From Acanthochromis polyacanthus (lineage: Eukaryota; Chordata; Actinopteri; Pomacentridae), in contig NC_067124.1 in assembly GCF_021347895.1 (NCBI RefSeq), positions 21,876,521 through 21,940,520 on the forward strand: a DNA stretch of 64,000 nt. Reading direction: 5' to 3'. Below are positions 38,873 through 50,303 of this stretch, in pieces. Position 1 is the stretch's first letter. Each line of letters begins with the position of its first letter. Below the pieces are notes generated by a model that searched no databases, was not told the origin of the DNA, and saw only the letters and a program-made list of their open reading frames with translations. Made by a program: the position numbers and the translations under genes.

Positions 38873-41800
38873 CAGGAGGAAAACAGTCTTTGGGTGTTGG
38901 GATAATGACACTGCAGGGTCATTACGCCGATGACATGCGAGTGTGCGTCATAACAGCGATACTTAATTGGCAGCCTGTGTCAAACGTTCATCCACTGTTG
39001 GTTTTGTGCTGCCAGGACGTTCAATTGTTACAGCACCTGAAGGATGTTTTAGCCCACGGAGTACAAATCATGTGGTAACCAAACTAGTGCTTACAGATTA
39101 CCTTGGAACTGTGTTTTTCTTACCCAACACCATCAATAATAGAATTAGTTTGAGATACTATAATTATATGTTCACCACCTGAATCTGAACTGTAATTACT
39201 ACACAACAGAAATTTAAGATTTGATATGTTGTAAAAGACTGAATGAAACTAAATTGTTGTCTGGATATCAGGGAAAAACAAAGATCTACTTCGTCCAGTG
39301 CAAGGATTTGATTTTACAAGCAGAGTCTTAGCATACTGCTTAAAAGTGGCTCTTCTTATAGTTTATAGCTGTAAATTCTGTGTCTACTTTATGAAGCAGA
39401 GTCTGAACTCTATTGTTTAACATTTGCGTGACAAACTGGGTGACAAATGCCTTTGGAGTGCTGTTACAAGTAAACATGAGATGGGGAAAAAAAACCTGAC
39501 AGTAAAGCTTTCTGCATAGCACACAAAGTAAAACAATGCTTGGCTCCAGATACAATTCTTGACAATGAAAGCACAAGACTTAATCTCATAAAGCTAATCA
39601 AAACTTTCTTTTTTTTAACACGATGAACAAGTAACAAGCACATAAAGTATCTTAAAAACATGAAAGCTGAAGTGAATGCTGGTGAAGCAACAGTGTTGAC
39701 ATTCTAATTTAGTTCAACACATTCAATGAAAACTGCCACAAATTTAAAGAAACCACGGCTGTTGAAAAACATCCAGTGTGACGATTTAAATTGAGAACAG
39801 AAAGCATTCATTTGGGAAAAAACAGCAAAGACAGATGATTTAATAGTAAAGGTTTGTGTTTGATTTGTGCGTCAAGCAAAACAAAGAAAAACGATATGTA
39901 CAAGACAGTATCTCTTATAAACAGGTTCTTCTGTAGGCTGTATGGCTTCAGATTAAGGTTTCCTGCACCAAACATTACCCTCCAAAGAGTGTGACAATGT
40001 TTGCCCAAAAGATGCATTTGGTATGAAAAAGAAAAAGTATGAAAATAGTGTTTCTTTTCTTTTTGAGCAATGTAGGTCTTTGGAATAATATAAAGTAATA
40101 AGGGATGTGGTGATTCTTGTTTTAATCTAAGCGCAAAGCTTTTGGTTTCACCCCTTATTCGATCGCATCGCCAAGCAATGTTAACTCGTGTTATCATTCA
40201 GACATAAAAATACTCTCACACTCACAGAGTATGCACATTCTCAGAGAGATAACCTACTTTAGGAAATGTATAACTTGCTGCTGCCTTCTTGAAATCTGCT
40301 GATCAGCCACTGCAGAGAAGATAAGGGTTAAGAGTGAAACAAACCGCCTTCAAGCCACCAAATCGTAAAGCATCTGGGAAGATGACAAAGCTATTGTCCC
40401 GAGAGCACAGGCGTAGAGACAGTTCTAAGGGTATCTGGACCTGCAGCTTATGCTTCACTGTAGAATCTCAGAAAATCAATGCTGCGTGTAAATATTAATG
40501 TCCTGTTAGAGGACTTGAGGATAGAGGGAATGTTTCGTCAGTGCATTTGGCTTGACAGTTCAGGGTTTTAAAACGACCCTTTTGTCTTTGACCACGTCCA
40601 GAATAGTGTTGCCGTAATAATAAATAACCAAACACATATGCTCACACTGATTTACACGATCACATGTGTGTGCTCAGACAAAATATTCTAAAGTCCTCGC
40701 TACGGTAACCATAGCAAGTGGAAGAAACGTACAAGCTTGTCGGGTGCTTCTGCTCTTTCCCCTCAGCTGTAACGTGAGCCTTTTGGATGTAAGAGGATCA
40801 GGAAGGATTCAATCGTCACTAACACCTAGAAAACAGCCCGAAAACTGGAACAGTGACTCACTCAAGCTACTTTAGTCAGACTGGGTTTCAAAGCTGAAAT
40901 TTGCTTTTCCTAGCAAAGGTCTTTGAATGGCCAGTACAGGGAAACTACTCTTCTACTGTGATGAAGTGAAGTAATAAAAGCGTCGAAGGAAAGAATACCT
41001 GTAGGTTTAAAATGTAATTGTTGATGGCTGTGGCACATGCTGCTCTGTAGGAACAGCTACTAACATAGTGATGTTCAAATGAGTGTGAAATGGCAAATTA
41101 TTACATTAACTTCAAAAATGTCACATTCAAATTCAAAGAGTAGCTGTGTAAAAAGAAGACGTGCAATGTATTTACACAGGCTATTATACACATTGCACAG
41201 GACAACAGAGACAATATTAACTAAATACTAGACATTTTTGTACCTGCAGGTAACTTTTTCAGTCTCGCTCACATATACTCTAGTGAACCGTTTTTAACTG
41301 ACTGCTTGTCTTAATGCCCATGTTTGATTTTAGCTTTGCCTTTAGTGGTGATTTGCCTCAGTGTTTTGCATGAGTAGAAGAGTTAGACTTTAAAAGACTT
41401 TTAAAGGGTGCTCATAAATATAGGGTATTATAATGAATCTACATATCTTACACATCTATACTGCATAGAATTACACATTTTTGCCACGACATGCCCCCAG
41501 TCTTAGATTTTGAAGAAGGTTAGAAGGCATGGATGGATTTCTGTACAGACTAACCTTCACTTGTCGTGTCCTGTGATAGCAGTAATGTAGGGCACAAATG
41601 TTTCATCTAAATGTCAGTGAAAGAAAACTGCAATCAGCCATGCAAGGGTGTAGATTAAGTATTTAGATGTTATATCTGAGAATATGATGGGTATGAAAGT
41701 GACTGCTGATGGGCACTTGTTAAAGACATTAATATTAAGAGATGTGTCTACTACCTCAGTGAGTTTTAAAGGGTGTTCTAAATTGAGGTAAAACATAAAA

Positions 41801-41925
41801 CATCTACAGAGGAAAGTGACATGACAACATGTGATTTAACTTGGATGGGGAACAACTAAGATGGCTGATCAAAACCCATCTGTGCTGCATTACTGCCAGT
41901 CTAACAAGCCTCCCAAACACTCAGC

Positions 41926-42865
41926 TTTATTCCATTCTCGCGCCTCCTACAAGGCAGTGAGGAATTTATCAAGTCTGTGTACCTCTTTCCGTAGCCGTAG
42001 AACAAGGCCGCAGGTCTGTAAGTCTGATTATAAACAACTGTGGCTCTTTTACACAGCGGTTTGCACAGTGACAAAATACATCCAGCTTTCACCTACATCC
42101 CACAAAATACTGGAGCAAACTCGGATTACAAACAGATGTTAGTGCCTCTGAACTTAAAATATGTTGTTTTAAAAAAAGACATGCATACAAACACACCAAG
42201 TGAAAAATTTTGACATCAAATAAGGCAAAATATTTGCAAAATAGCTACAATCTAAATGTTTGGATATCCAGCAATTTCAAGTGACAGAATGACAGTGGGA
42301 GAAACAAAACTCAAGTTCTATGCCTGAATGTGAAAACTGGACTGAAATAGACTTGTTTGGTCAATTACATTTAGGACTATAGGGCCAGCATGTCTCAGAG
42401 AATGTGGCTTAAAAGACAAAAGAGTTGTAAAAACATGAACGGACATAAAATCAACAGCTATGCTATAAAGAAAAAAAAAACAATCTGACACTAAAGTGAA
42501 AAGAACATTGTCTGACACTAAAACAGTCCAAACCTTTGGTAATGCATAGTTCTTTCCTGAATGTCTGACGATCAAACATGAACTCCACCATGTCTCAGTT
42601 AGCAGTTCCAGCAGTTGCTGTTCCACTCCTGTCTAAGAAAACAAAGAGCAATGACAACAAACTAATGGCTCCGTTTTTTTTGTTTTTTGTTTTTATCTTC
42701 TCAGGCCTTTTGCTTTTTGTTTGTGGTTCATACAGCATTTGCAGTTCTGGCTTGTTTGGTTTCTGAACCAAAGATATAATTTAGAGCAGAGCAGTGAACA
42801 AGCCCTTTCCCCTCTAACCGGTAAAGGCCGGCATGCAGCCTGACCCCCATATCCAGTCTGCTGTC
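41926..42865 (-). other. slc9a1: slc9a1 proximal 3' UTR, up to the first AATAAA
   Basis: The sequence following the slc9a1 stop codon on the minus strand. The first canonical AATAAA in this direction is at 41931-41926, about 935 nt after the stop. Further candidate signals lie at 38750-38745 and 38614-38609 (AATAAA) and 38491-38486 (ATTAAA followed by a T-rich run). The 3' UTR could therefore be about 1 kb or over 4 kb; the sequence alone does not decide. Confidence 0.4.
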
Positions 42866-43161
42866 TTAGGGCAGGAAGGGCTCATCCTCATCCTCGTCTG
42901 CACTCGGACCGGGGTCGCTCAGGCACCTCGTTAACTTCTGCTGATCTCTGGCTTGGTCTGCCTCATGCGGCTTGTTAGGCCCACTTTGACCTGAGGGAGG
43001 CTTCATCATCAGGCCCTGATCCTCCACCTGTGGCTGCTGCTGGCCAGCGTGTTTGAACTCATCTAACAGGTTAACAGAGTCTGGAGATTGAGGAGAAGCC
43101 AGGTCTACCTGGATGGTCGGCACGCTGTCAGACACCGGCTTCACGCTGTAGGCTTGGGGGT
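42866..43161 (-). CDS. slc9a1: NHE1 exon 12: end of the cytosolic regulatory tail and stop codon
   Basis: The acceptor (ttgcag) precedes AC, which completes an Asp codon begun in the preceding exon, giving DPQAY (human DPLAY). The tail has a calcineurin-type PxIxIT motif, PTIQVD, where human NHE1 has PVITID. It continues LASPQSPDS, which keeps the two Ser-Pro MAP-kinase sites of human DPASPQSPES, and later [20 protein letters not shown] (human [20 protein letters not shown]). The centre, about 45 residues rich in Gln, Pro and Lys, is diverged. The exon encodes 97 residues and ends in TAA. The terminal acidic cluster is stronger than in human, and the last three human residues (KGQ) are missing. 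Confidence 0.96.
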
Positions 43162-43688
43162 CTGCAATCAGGACAAGGATACAATACAGGAAACCACCTT
43201 CAACAGAGCTTTACAAGGACTGTAATGTTGCTCTGACATCCCATCAGCATGCATGAAAATATAACGCACAGGGGCAGGAAAAATGGGATCAACAAATAGT
43301 AGGTTCAAAAAGTCACTGCACAAACACTAACAGCAGGCTTTCACACCTTTCCAAATATTTCACAGTACAACAAAATAGAGCAGAGTAAGTCAAAAATGAT
43401 TTATGATGCAACACATGCTGGAACGTTTCCACTTTTAGGAAGAACTTGCGATGAGAAACACAAACAGAAGCTCCCTTTATGTAACATGCTGAACTCTAGC
43501 CTACAACTTTGCTCCTTGGCTAAAAGAAGTAATCTTAATTCTGCCTAGTCAATCGTGTCATGAGAATCCCCGTGTTAGTAATGAATAATTAATGAATGTT
43601 TACAAGCAGGATAATTGCAGCATGCATGTTAGGATAGCTGTTGGGTTATCACAACTTATAATGAATCTTCTCTACACTCACGACATAC

Positions 43689-43745
43689 CTGAACAGTTTT
43701 TGTTTCCTTTTTGCTGCTGAGCAGGTTTGAAATCAGTATCTCTGC
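43689..43745 (-). CDS. slc9a1: Candidate in-frame cassette exon of NHE1, 57 nt, 19 residues
   Basis: A pyrimidine-rich acceptor (ggtttcattttag) is followed by 57 nt with no stop in the required frame and a strong donor (TTCAG followed by gtatgt). Its phases match both neighbours (enters after 1 nt, leaves after 1 nt), so inclusion inserts GRDTDFKPAQQQKGNKNCS between the Ser ending exon 11 and the Asp starting exon 12. Skipping it gives the mammalian-like protein. A second acceptor 6 nt further in (gcagag) would give a 51-nt in-frame form. Mammalian SLC9A1 has 12 coding exons and nothing here. The exon may be alternative, constitutive in this fish lineage, or a chance splice-site pair; frame conservation plus good signals favours a real exon. 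Expression is unproven. Confidence 0.6.
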
Positions 43746-44017
43746 CTAAAATGAAACCACACACGGGTTTACATGCCAGCTGGCACATGCAAACATATTT
43801 CCATCAGTGGGGAAATATCTATTGCTGCAGCTATGAACAGTAGCAGTGCTTTTACAGGTTCGTTGTGAATGTTGCCTTGTGAACCTAACAAAATACCGAT
43901 CCGTCTGGGTCCCATTAGTGACACGGTGGCTTTCTCTTATTATTTCAGGTAGCACCTGACACTAAAATGTCGGTAGCTACTGAGTGTTTGCATTTGCTAT
44001 AGCTGAAAATGGACTGT

Positions 44018-44666
44018 GTTTACATGGAACTGAGTATTCCAGTTATGATGAGGTTGTTTCAACATCCCATTTTTGTGTTTGCGCATGTAAACATCATATC
44101 CCCGTTTCAGAATTTGACGTTGGTAGGCAGCAAGATAATGCTACATGCATACATCCTGGGTTCTGACCACTGGAAACTATCTGTGCAGGCACTGTGTGGT
44201 AATGTTACTGGTCCTGGAAGCTTTCTGTTGTTTTCTCTGGTCTAAAACAGTGTCACACACCCAGTAAAGGGATTCCTCTTTCGTGTGTACATTTTATCTT
44301 CACTCCCTCCATTTTCTGTCTTCTCATCATGCCAACTCTACCAGACATGGCTGCGTATCTTCACAATGTCCAGTTTAACTGTCTAACATTTACTGTAATA
44401 CAATTTTGATTTTTAATCATCCCAAACCTGCTACACATTACATTTTCATTTACCACAGGCTGGAGGAATGTCAGATTAAATTGTCTACACATCACAGGTA
44501 CCTGCACAAACAGCACACAGCAATCAACAACCAGGATACTAGTATTTATCATGTATGCAGGGATATGAGAAACCAGAATTCTCTTTGCTCCATGTAAAAG
44601 CCATATCCTGAATATGACTAAAACCGGGAAACGCGTCATGACCGGGATACTGGTGCACATGAAGGC
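44018..44666. mobile_element. Non-autonomous DNA transposon relic in slc9a1 intron 11
   Basis: The left end (GTTTACATGGAACTGAGTAT, then TCCAGTTATGATG) and the reverse-complemented right end (CCTTCATGTGCACCAGTATC, then CCGGTCATGACG) are imperfect inverted repeats over about 30 bp. Internal segments rich in CATGTAAAC and GGGATATGAG are typical, from memory, of a common teleost non-coding repeat. No transposase is present and no clean target duplication is visible. Its right end is about 20 nt from the exon 11 splice donor. Confidence 0.5.
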
Positions 44667-44686
44667 ACAACAACAGATGTGTTTAC

Positions 44687-44768
44687 CTGATGCCAGTCTG
44701 GCTCTACGCATGGTCGGGGAGTCAGGGGGAGCAGCAGGCACCGTTAGGTAGTTGCTCATCTCTTTAAT
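44687..44768 (-). CDS. slc9a1: NHE1 exon 11: distal tail with RSK/14-3-3 site
   Basis: The acceptor (tttcctag) opens in phase 0 with IKEMSNYLTVPAAPPDSPTM, followed by RRARLAS and one base of the next codon before donor gtaaac. Human NHE1 reads NNYLTVPAHKLDSPTM then SRARIGS. The DSPTM Ser-Pro site is kept. The terminal Ser corresponds to human Ser703, the p90RSK phosphosite that binds 14-3-3 in the context R-I-G-S-D-P; here it is R-L-A-S-D-P when spliced directly to exon 12. Confidence 0.96.
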
Positions 44769-45456
44769 CTAGGAAAACACAGGGATATTGGATGATTTAG
44801 CCTTTTGCATGGAATGTAAACATAACAGTTACATAATGAGAGTTCCGTGAACATTCACCATCAATAATGTACAACGCTTAGATAGCTGGAAACTTAGACA
44901 CCGAATACACTCACCTGCCTCACTTAACTGTTTGGGAAATACGGCGACCAAACTGAATTAGGTCAGCGATTTACTATTAATAAATATCTTAGAGAAACTT
45001 CATTAAAATGATGTGTTGCTTTGTTAGACTCTGCAGAAATCCCCTTGTGTCTACAGTAGCTTCTAGCACATTCGATTTGCTCCAAACGAGTCTGTTTTCA
45101 TTATGTAATTACAGGCTGGTGAAATGGAAGATAGGTAGGGACGCTCAACTGCGCAAATAAATCAGTTCCTATTTGTGTTGAGAAAATTAATTTAGGACTG
45201 AAAGTGGAATCTAATTAGAACACAAATCATAGTTTTGGCAGATTCATTCAACTGCTGGTGGCCCAGTATGACATAAGAAGAGCTTTATTGGTTCTCTGGA
45301 GTTGACTGTGTTTGTTTGTCATGACGTACCACAGGCTGCCTCCTGGAATATAAAAAACTGTTATATATCTAACTGCATAACAGTCAGCGCAGCACACCAA
45401 ACGTGACCCGTCAATGACAAAATATCTTTTGTGCTGGCCAATAAAGCATCACTTAC
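44769..45456 (-). other. slc9a1: slc9a1 intron 10
   Basis: A 688-nt AT-rich GT-AG intron (gtaagt...cctag). Nothing else is recognisable in it. Confidence 0.9.
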
Positions 45457-45558
45457 CTTCTTTTCCAGCTCAACCATCTTTTGCTTCTTTATAAGCAACT
45501 CACTGAACCCATCTTCGTAAGGATCTGCCACCAGAGTATGTCTGTTGTAGGAGCGCAG
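45457..45558 (-). CDS. slc9a1: NHE1 exon 10: calmodulin-binding region and following helix
   Basis: 34 complete codons, phase 0 at both ends: LRSYNRHTLVADPYEDGFSE, then LLIKKQKMVELEKK. LRSYNRHTLVADPYE is essentially identical to human NHE1. With RTRQR at the end of exon 9 it forms the high-affinity calmodulin-binding segment (human about 636-656), including the R-L-R-S motif of the Akt site Ser648. The second half differs from human (EAWNQMLLRRQKARQLEQK) but keeps its amphipathic, charged helical character. The acceptor is ttctttag and the donor gtaagt. Confidence 0.96.
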
Positions 45559-45871
45559 CTAAAGAAAAAAAAAAAAAAAGACAAAAAAAAATGCATTATA
45601 TGAAGACATCATTGCTAATTTACTCTGGTCATGACCAATACTTTTTCACCAGTGTAAATCAATGAGAAGCTATTTTTCGTGTCCTTAAAAAAATCTATAT
45701 TAGATGATGTCTCAGTAGAGCTACTGGTTTAAATCTAAATGAAAAACAATCAATACATTATAAACTAACAGAGCTGGGGTACTTTGTTTATCAGTGAACA
45801 TCAATATAATAATAATAATAATAGTCAGATGAAAAAAATGCATGTAACGATTCATATATCAGCAGCTTTAC

Positions 45872-45998
45872 CCTCTGTCGAGTCCTTTGAAGGTTGCTCC
45901 TGAGGATTTTCCTGATCTCCTCCTCTCTGCCTTTGGGCAGCTGTGGAAGCGCTCTCTCTGTAGCCTTGGCAGGAGGAGGCTTCTTGGGCTGAATGTTC
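45872..45998 (-). CDS. slc9a1: NHE1 exon 9: cytosolic tail before the calmodulin site
   Basis: Enters in phase 2 (one base completes the Gln of ...SMQ) and encodes 42 codons: NIQPKK..., then [18 protein letters not shown]. Human has NIHPKSLP...[18 protein letters not shown], so the start and the basic helix at the end are strongly conserved. The linker between is Pro/Lys/Ala-rich here and diverged. The C-terminal basic cluster is the first half of the calmodulin-binding region. The acceptor is ttgtcag and the donor gtaaag. Confidence 0.96.
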
Positions 45999-47441
<1,443 letters not shown>

Positions 47442-47742
47442 TCAGCATTTATAGCCACTGTTGTATTGTGTATTGTCCATAGAATTAAATATGATTGTCT
47501 GAATAAACGTAGCCAATCACAGTTATGACAATTATTAGTATGTTACTAAATGGGGAAAAAACTAATAGTCAACAGTTTCTGCAAGTCAAAGATTCACTTT
47601 TCTTTTCTAATTTGACACCAATATGAAGTCATTTGTGATGATCATTTGTCTGTATGTTTTGTCAAACATGTAATGCAGACAATGTAGCCCATGTTCTCTC
47701 ATAAGTACATGCTGCAATGTCAATTCCCTCTGAAATTCATAC

Positions 47743-47813
47743 TTGTCTTTCCAGTGGTGATGTCCATAGTGTCCACAGATATCCTCTATTCCAGTAAGTA
47801 AGTGGTCAAGGAA
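47743..47813 (-). CDS. slc9a1: NHE1 exon 7: CHP-binding helix end
   Basis: 71 nt encode [23 protein letters not shown] and two bases of Lys, identical to human NHE1 over its whole length. With IHTQ at the end of exon 6 it forms the amphipathic helix that binds the obligate calcineurin-B-homologous subunit CHP1/2 (human about 515-540). The HYGHHH cluster belongs to the proposed pH-modulating histidine stretch. The acceptor is aatccacag and the donor gtatga. Confidence 0.96.
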
Positions 47814-50213
47814 CTGTGGATTAAGAAGCAGAGAGGTTGTTGAACGGATAGAAATACAAGCCCCAGACTGAACAAGGACTCAACAGCTACAAGTCTTCTC
47901 TAGGGAGTGGTTTCATGTATTGTAAAACCGATTTAGCGAGGTACAAAAAAAGGTTATATTTGACAGCAACTGCAAAGGCTCCACTCTCTCCATGTGCTGT
48001 AGTGTCATTCAGAGTGTTTCATATTGGTCAAAAACTGATGTCTTGTTAGTGGCATTTGCTTGCCCCTTTTTTTCGTATCTTTACATGTAGAGTATGCCAC
48101 TTAGAGGCAAGAACGTGGAACATGTCACGTAATTTAAGATTATGAATGGAACAGTGATTAAATTCAGTCTGGTGCCACACAGAGTACTGTGTACCTTTTG
48201 CTTCACCGGTGGTACCATTCCTCACAGTAAAAACACTCCCTCAGGTAAGACTGTCAACATCATTATCAACCACAGCAGGTTGAGAGTTTTAAAATTGAAT
48301 CCATGAGAGAAAACCAGCAGCAGCAGCAGCCAGGTGATTGATTGGACAGAGTATATTAACATTGGCAGCACGCCTGCTCAGAGAACCAGAGAAATACATT
48401 TGTTGTTCAGATTGCGGCCAGCCCGCAGATCACCCCGCTACTCTGACTAAGCCTGCAGACGAAAGTCTGACAGGCAGTGTTGCTATGGGAACAAGTCATT
48501 AAGCACAGCCACAGAATCTACTTCTGCTTTGTCAAAAGTGACTGATTTATATAAAGACTGCCCTGCACTACGGGGGTGGAAAAGTTTCACTAAAGAGTTA
48601 ATGCTAGTAGACAACGAATGAGCTAAATAACTGATACATCAATATATATATACACCCCCTGTCAAAGTTTTAGGACAGGTTCTACTCTATTTGAATGAGA
48701 ACGTGTCCTAAAACTTTTGATAGGGGGTGTATATATAGATACATTCTCTATTGGTCATAGATGCTCCGTTATTTTACTTTAAGCATTTTCACTCTTCAGC
48801 TTCTCCCTTCACCAGTTAATGCCTGTTTGACATTTGAATACAAACACAGGTGCAGCTGTTGCTCAATGATCAAAAAATTCAGACTTGATTTAATTATTTT
48901 TTAAACACTATAATGCTGAACACTAGCTCAGTAATCCCTAAAATTGTGCAAAACCAACAGCCCCGTCTTATGCAGTGAATGCCTTTTCAAAAGCTGTCTT
49001 ATGCTTTTATGTTTTCCTATTCACTTGCACAAATATTAGAACTCATACAAATATTACATTCATACAAGCAGTATATCATCTATACTGAGATACAATTGTC
49101 GATGTGACAAGCATATTATAACAACAATGCATTCTGAGTTGTCACATAATCCCCGCCCCAGTAACAAACACAAGTTAAATCACTACAAGGCGCTTCAAAG
49201 GATCTGCTGTGTCTTTGCGGCAGGTGGGATAGGTACTGTATGACACCTAATCCCTTGCAAAAATTAATAACGAATAAACAGGCATGTCAGAGGCTTTTGA
49301 ATTCATTGCCACACTGCAGCTCAGCATGACTCTCTCTTCAACCAGCTCTGTTGATTCTAATCACTGGTGTTTTACAGTGTTGGAGAGGCCATTAGGGCAG
49401 CCTCCGCCACTGCAAAGCACCAGTAGGCTCTTCTAGCCTTGAGCACTGGTGACTCATCGCCAAGCCACAGAGACGTCTGTGTCTGTGTATGTATGTGCAT
49501 GCATCCGTGTACTTTTCTAAGTCGTATTAATAGATTTAAAAGACTCAGGGACTGTGCGGCAATGTGATTACTTACAGATTTGTCTGGGTACCATTTACCA
49601 TAGACACAAGAAGGACTTTTATGCATGTATGTCTACACATGCAGACGCACAAATAAGATTTAACTAGATGGTGCTCCTGTAATTGAAAGGGGCATCAAAA
49701 GTCATGTCTGGAATGTCATTTACAATGTTGTACCACCATTGACATGTGCAGTACACTGATATGAAATGTCACCACACAGCCAGTAGGTGGAAGCAATGAT
49801 CAAAATTTGATAAACTAAAGGTCTCATTGACTGGAAAAGGATGCCAGATTTTATGTAACTACAACAAAAGGCAATGCATAATGCCATTCAAAGATGCACT
49901 ATCATTTTTTATTGTTTGTGTAATTGCTGGGCATTCCTCTATCTAAGAAACAGCTACTGGTGAGGGCCGTGATATAAAACGTGACAGGAGGAGAAAGCAC
50001 TGTAGTGGCATATAACTTAGCTTGGTGAAAGGGGAAGTTGATGAATGTATCAGTCTTTTCTACATGAATTTAATGAATTTATACTGTGTCCTGTGGTTGA
50101 AACCATTTTAAACCATTTCGATATTTCATTTGGTTTTCGGGTCATCTATACGTGTAAACACTCAAAATCACTGACAGTGACAGGGACAGCTGTGGATAGA
50201 GAACAAGTTGTAC
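47814..50213 (-). other. slc9a1: slc9a1 intron 6
   Basis: A 2.4-kb intron (gtacaa...cacag). It contains a short inverted-repeat transposon (48645-48737, listed separately) and otherwise AT-rich sequence without recognised exons. A GCAGCAGCAGCAGC run lies near 48319. Confidence 0.88.
48645..48737. mobile_element. 93-bp foldback element (Tc1/mariner-type MITE)
   Basis: Two roughly 40-bp arms are inverted copies: each begins TATATATACACCCCCT, continues with TCAAA(A)GTTTTAGGACA and ends GTTCT, separated by about 14 bp (ACTCTATTTGAATG). The arms differ at only a few positions. The TA-rich flanks fit Tc1/mariner insertion at TA. The near-perfect hairpin suggests a fairly recent insertion. There is no coding sequence. 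Confidence 0.75.
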
Positions 50214-50303
50214 CTGAGTGTGGATCTCCTCATTAATTGAGCGCTTGGCCTCTTGTTTCTTCTTCACTGCCAGCAGTTCTACCAGGGGTTTGATGGTCAT
50301 ACC
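50214..50303 (-). CDS. slc9a1: NHE1 exon 6: last membrane helix exit and start of cytosolic tail
   Basis: 30 complete codons, phase 0 at both ends: [20 protein letters not shown] then [10 protein letters not shown]. Human has [30 protein letters not shown]. It covers the end of the last transmembrane helix and the basic juxtamembrane segment ([10 protein letters not shown]) implicated in phosphoinositide binding, leading into the CHP-binding helix. The acceptor is ttcttaaag and the donor gtacaa. Confidence 0.96.

Larger units (their letters stand above)
27901..41925. other. Intergenic region between man1c1 and slc9a1, no gene recognised
   Basis: Lies between the man1c1 promoter (minus strand) and the 3' end of slc9a1 (minus strand). 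I recognise no conserved protein segment or RNA gene. It holds several degenerate fish interspersed repeats (28.8-29.4, 31.3, 32.9-33.3, 36.4-36.6 and 37.3-37.8 kb, listed separately), a short tandem duplication at 38.83 kb and AT-rich sequence. The part from about 38.5 to 42 kb lacks obvious repeats and could be a long slc9a1 3' UTR. Confidence 0.6.
43162..44686 (-). other. slc9a1: slc9a1 intron 11, containing a candidate cassette exon and a transposon relic
   Basis: The intron runs from donor gtaaac after exon 11 to acceptor ttgcag before exon 12; splicing these directly reproduces the mammalian reading (ASDPQAY versus human GSDPLAY). It contains a 57-nt in-frame exon candidate (43689-43745) and an inverted-terminus element (about 44018-44666), each listed separately. 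Confidence 0.9.

Noticed and set aside
48319..48333. CAG trinucleotide run in slc9a1 intron 6
   Set aside because: Only about five units and intronic; not an expanded repeat.
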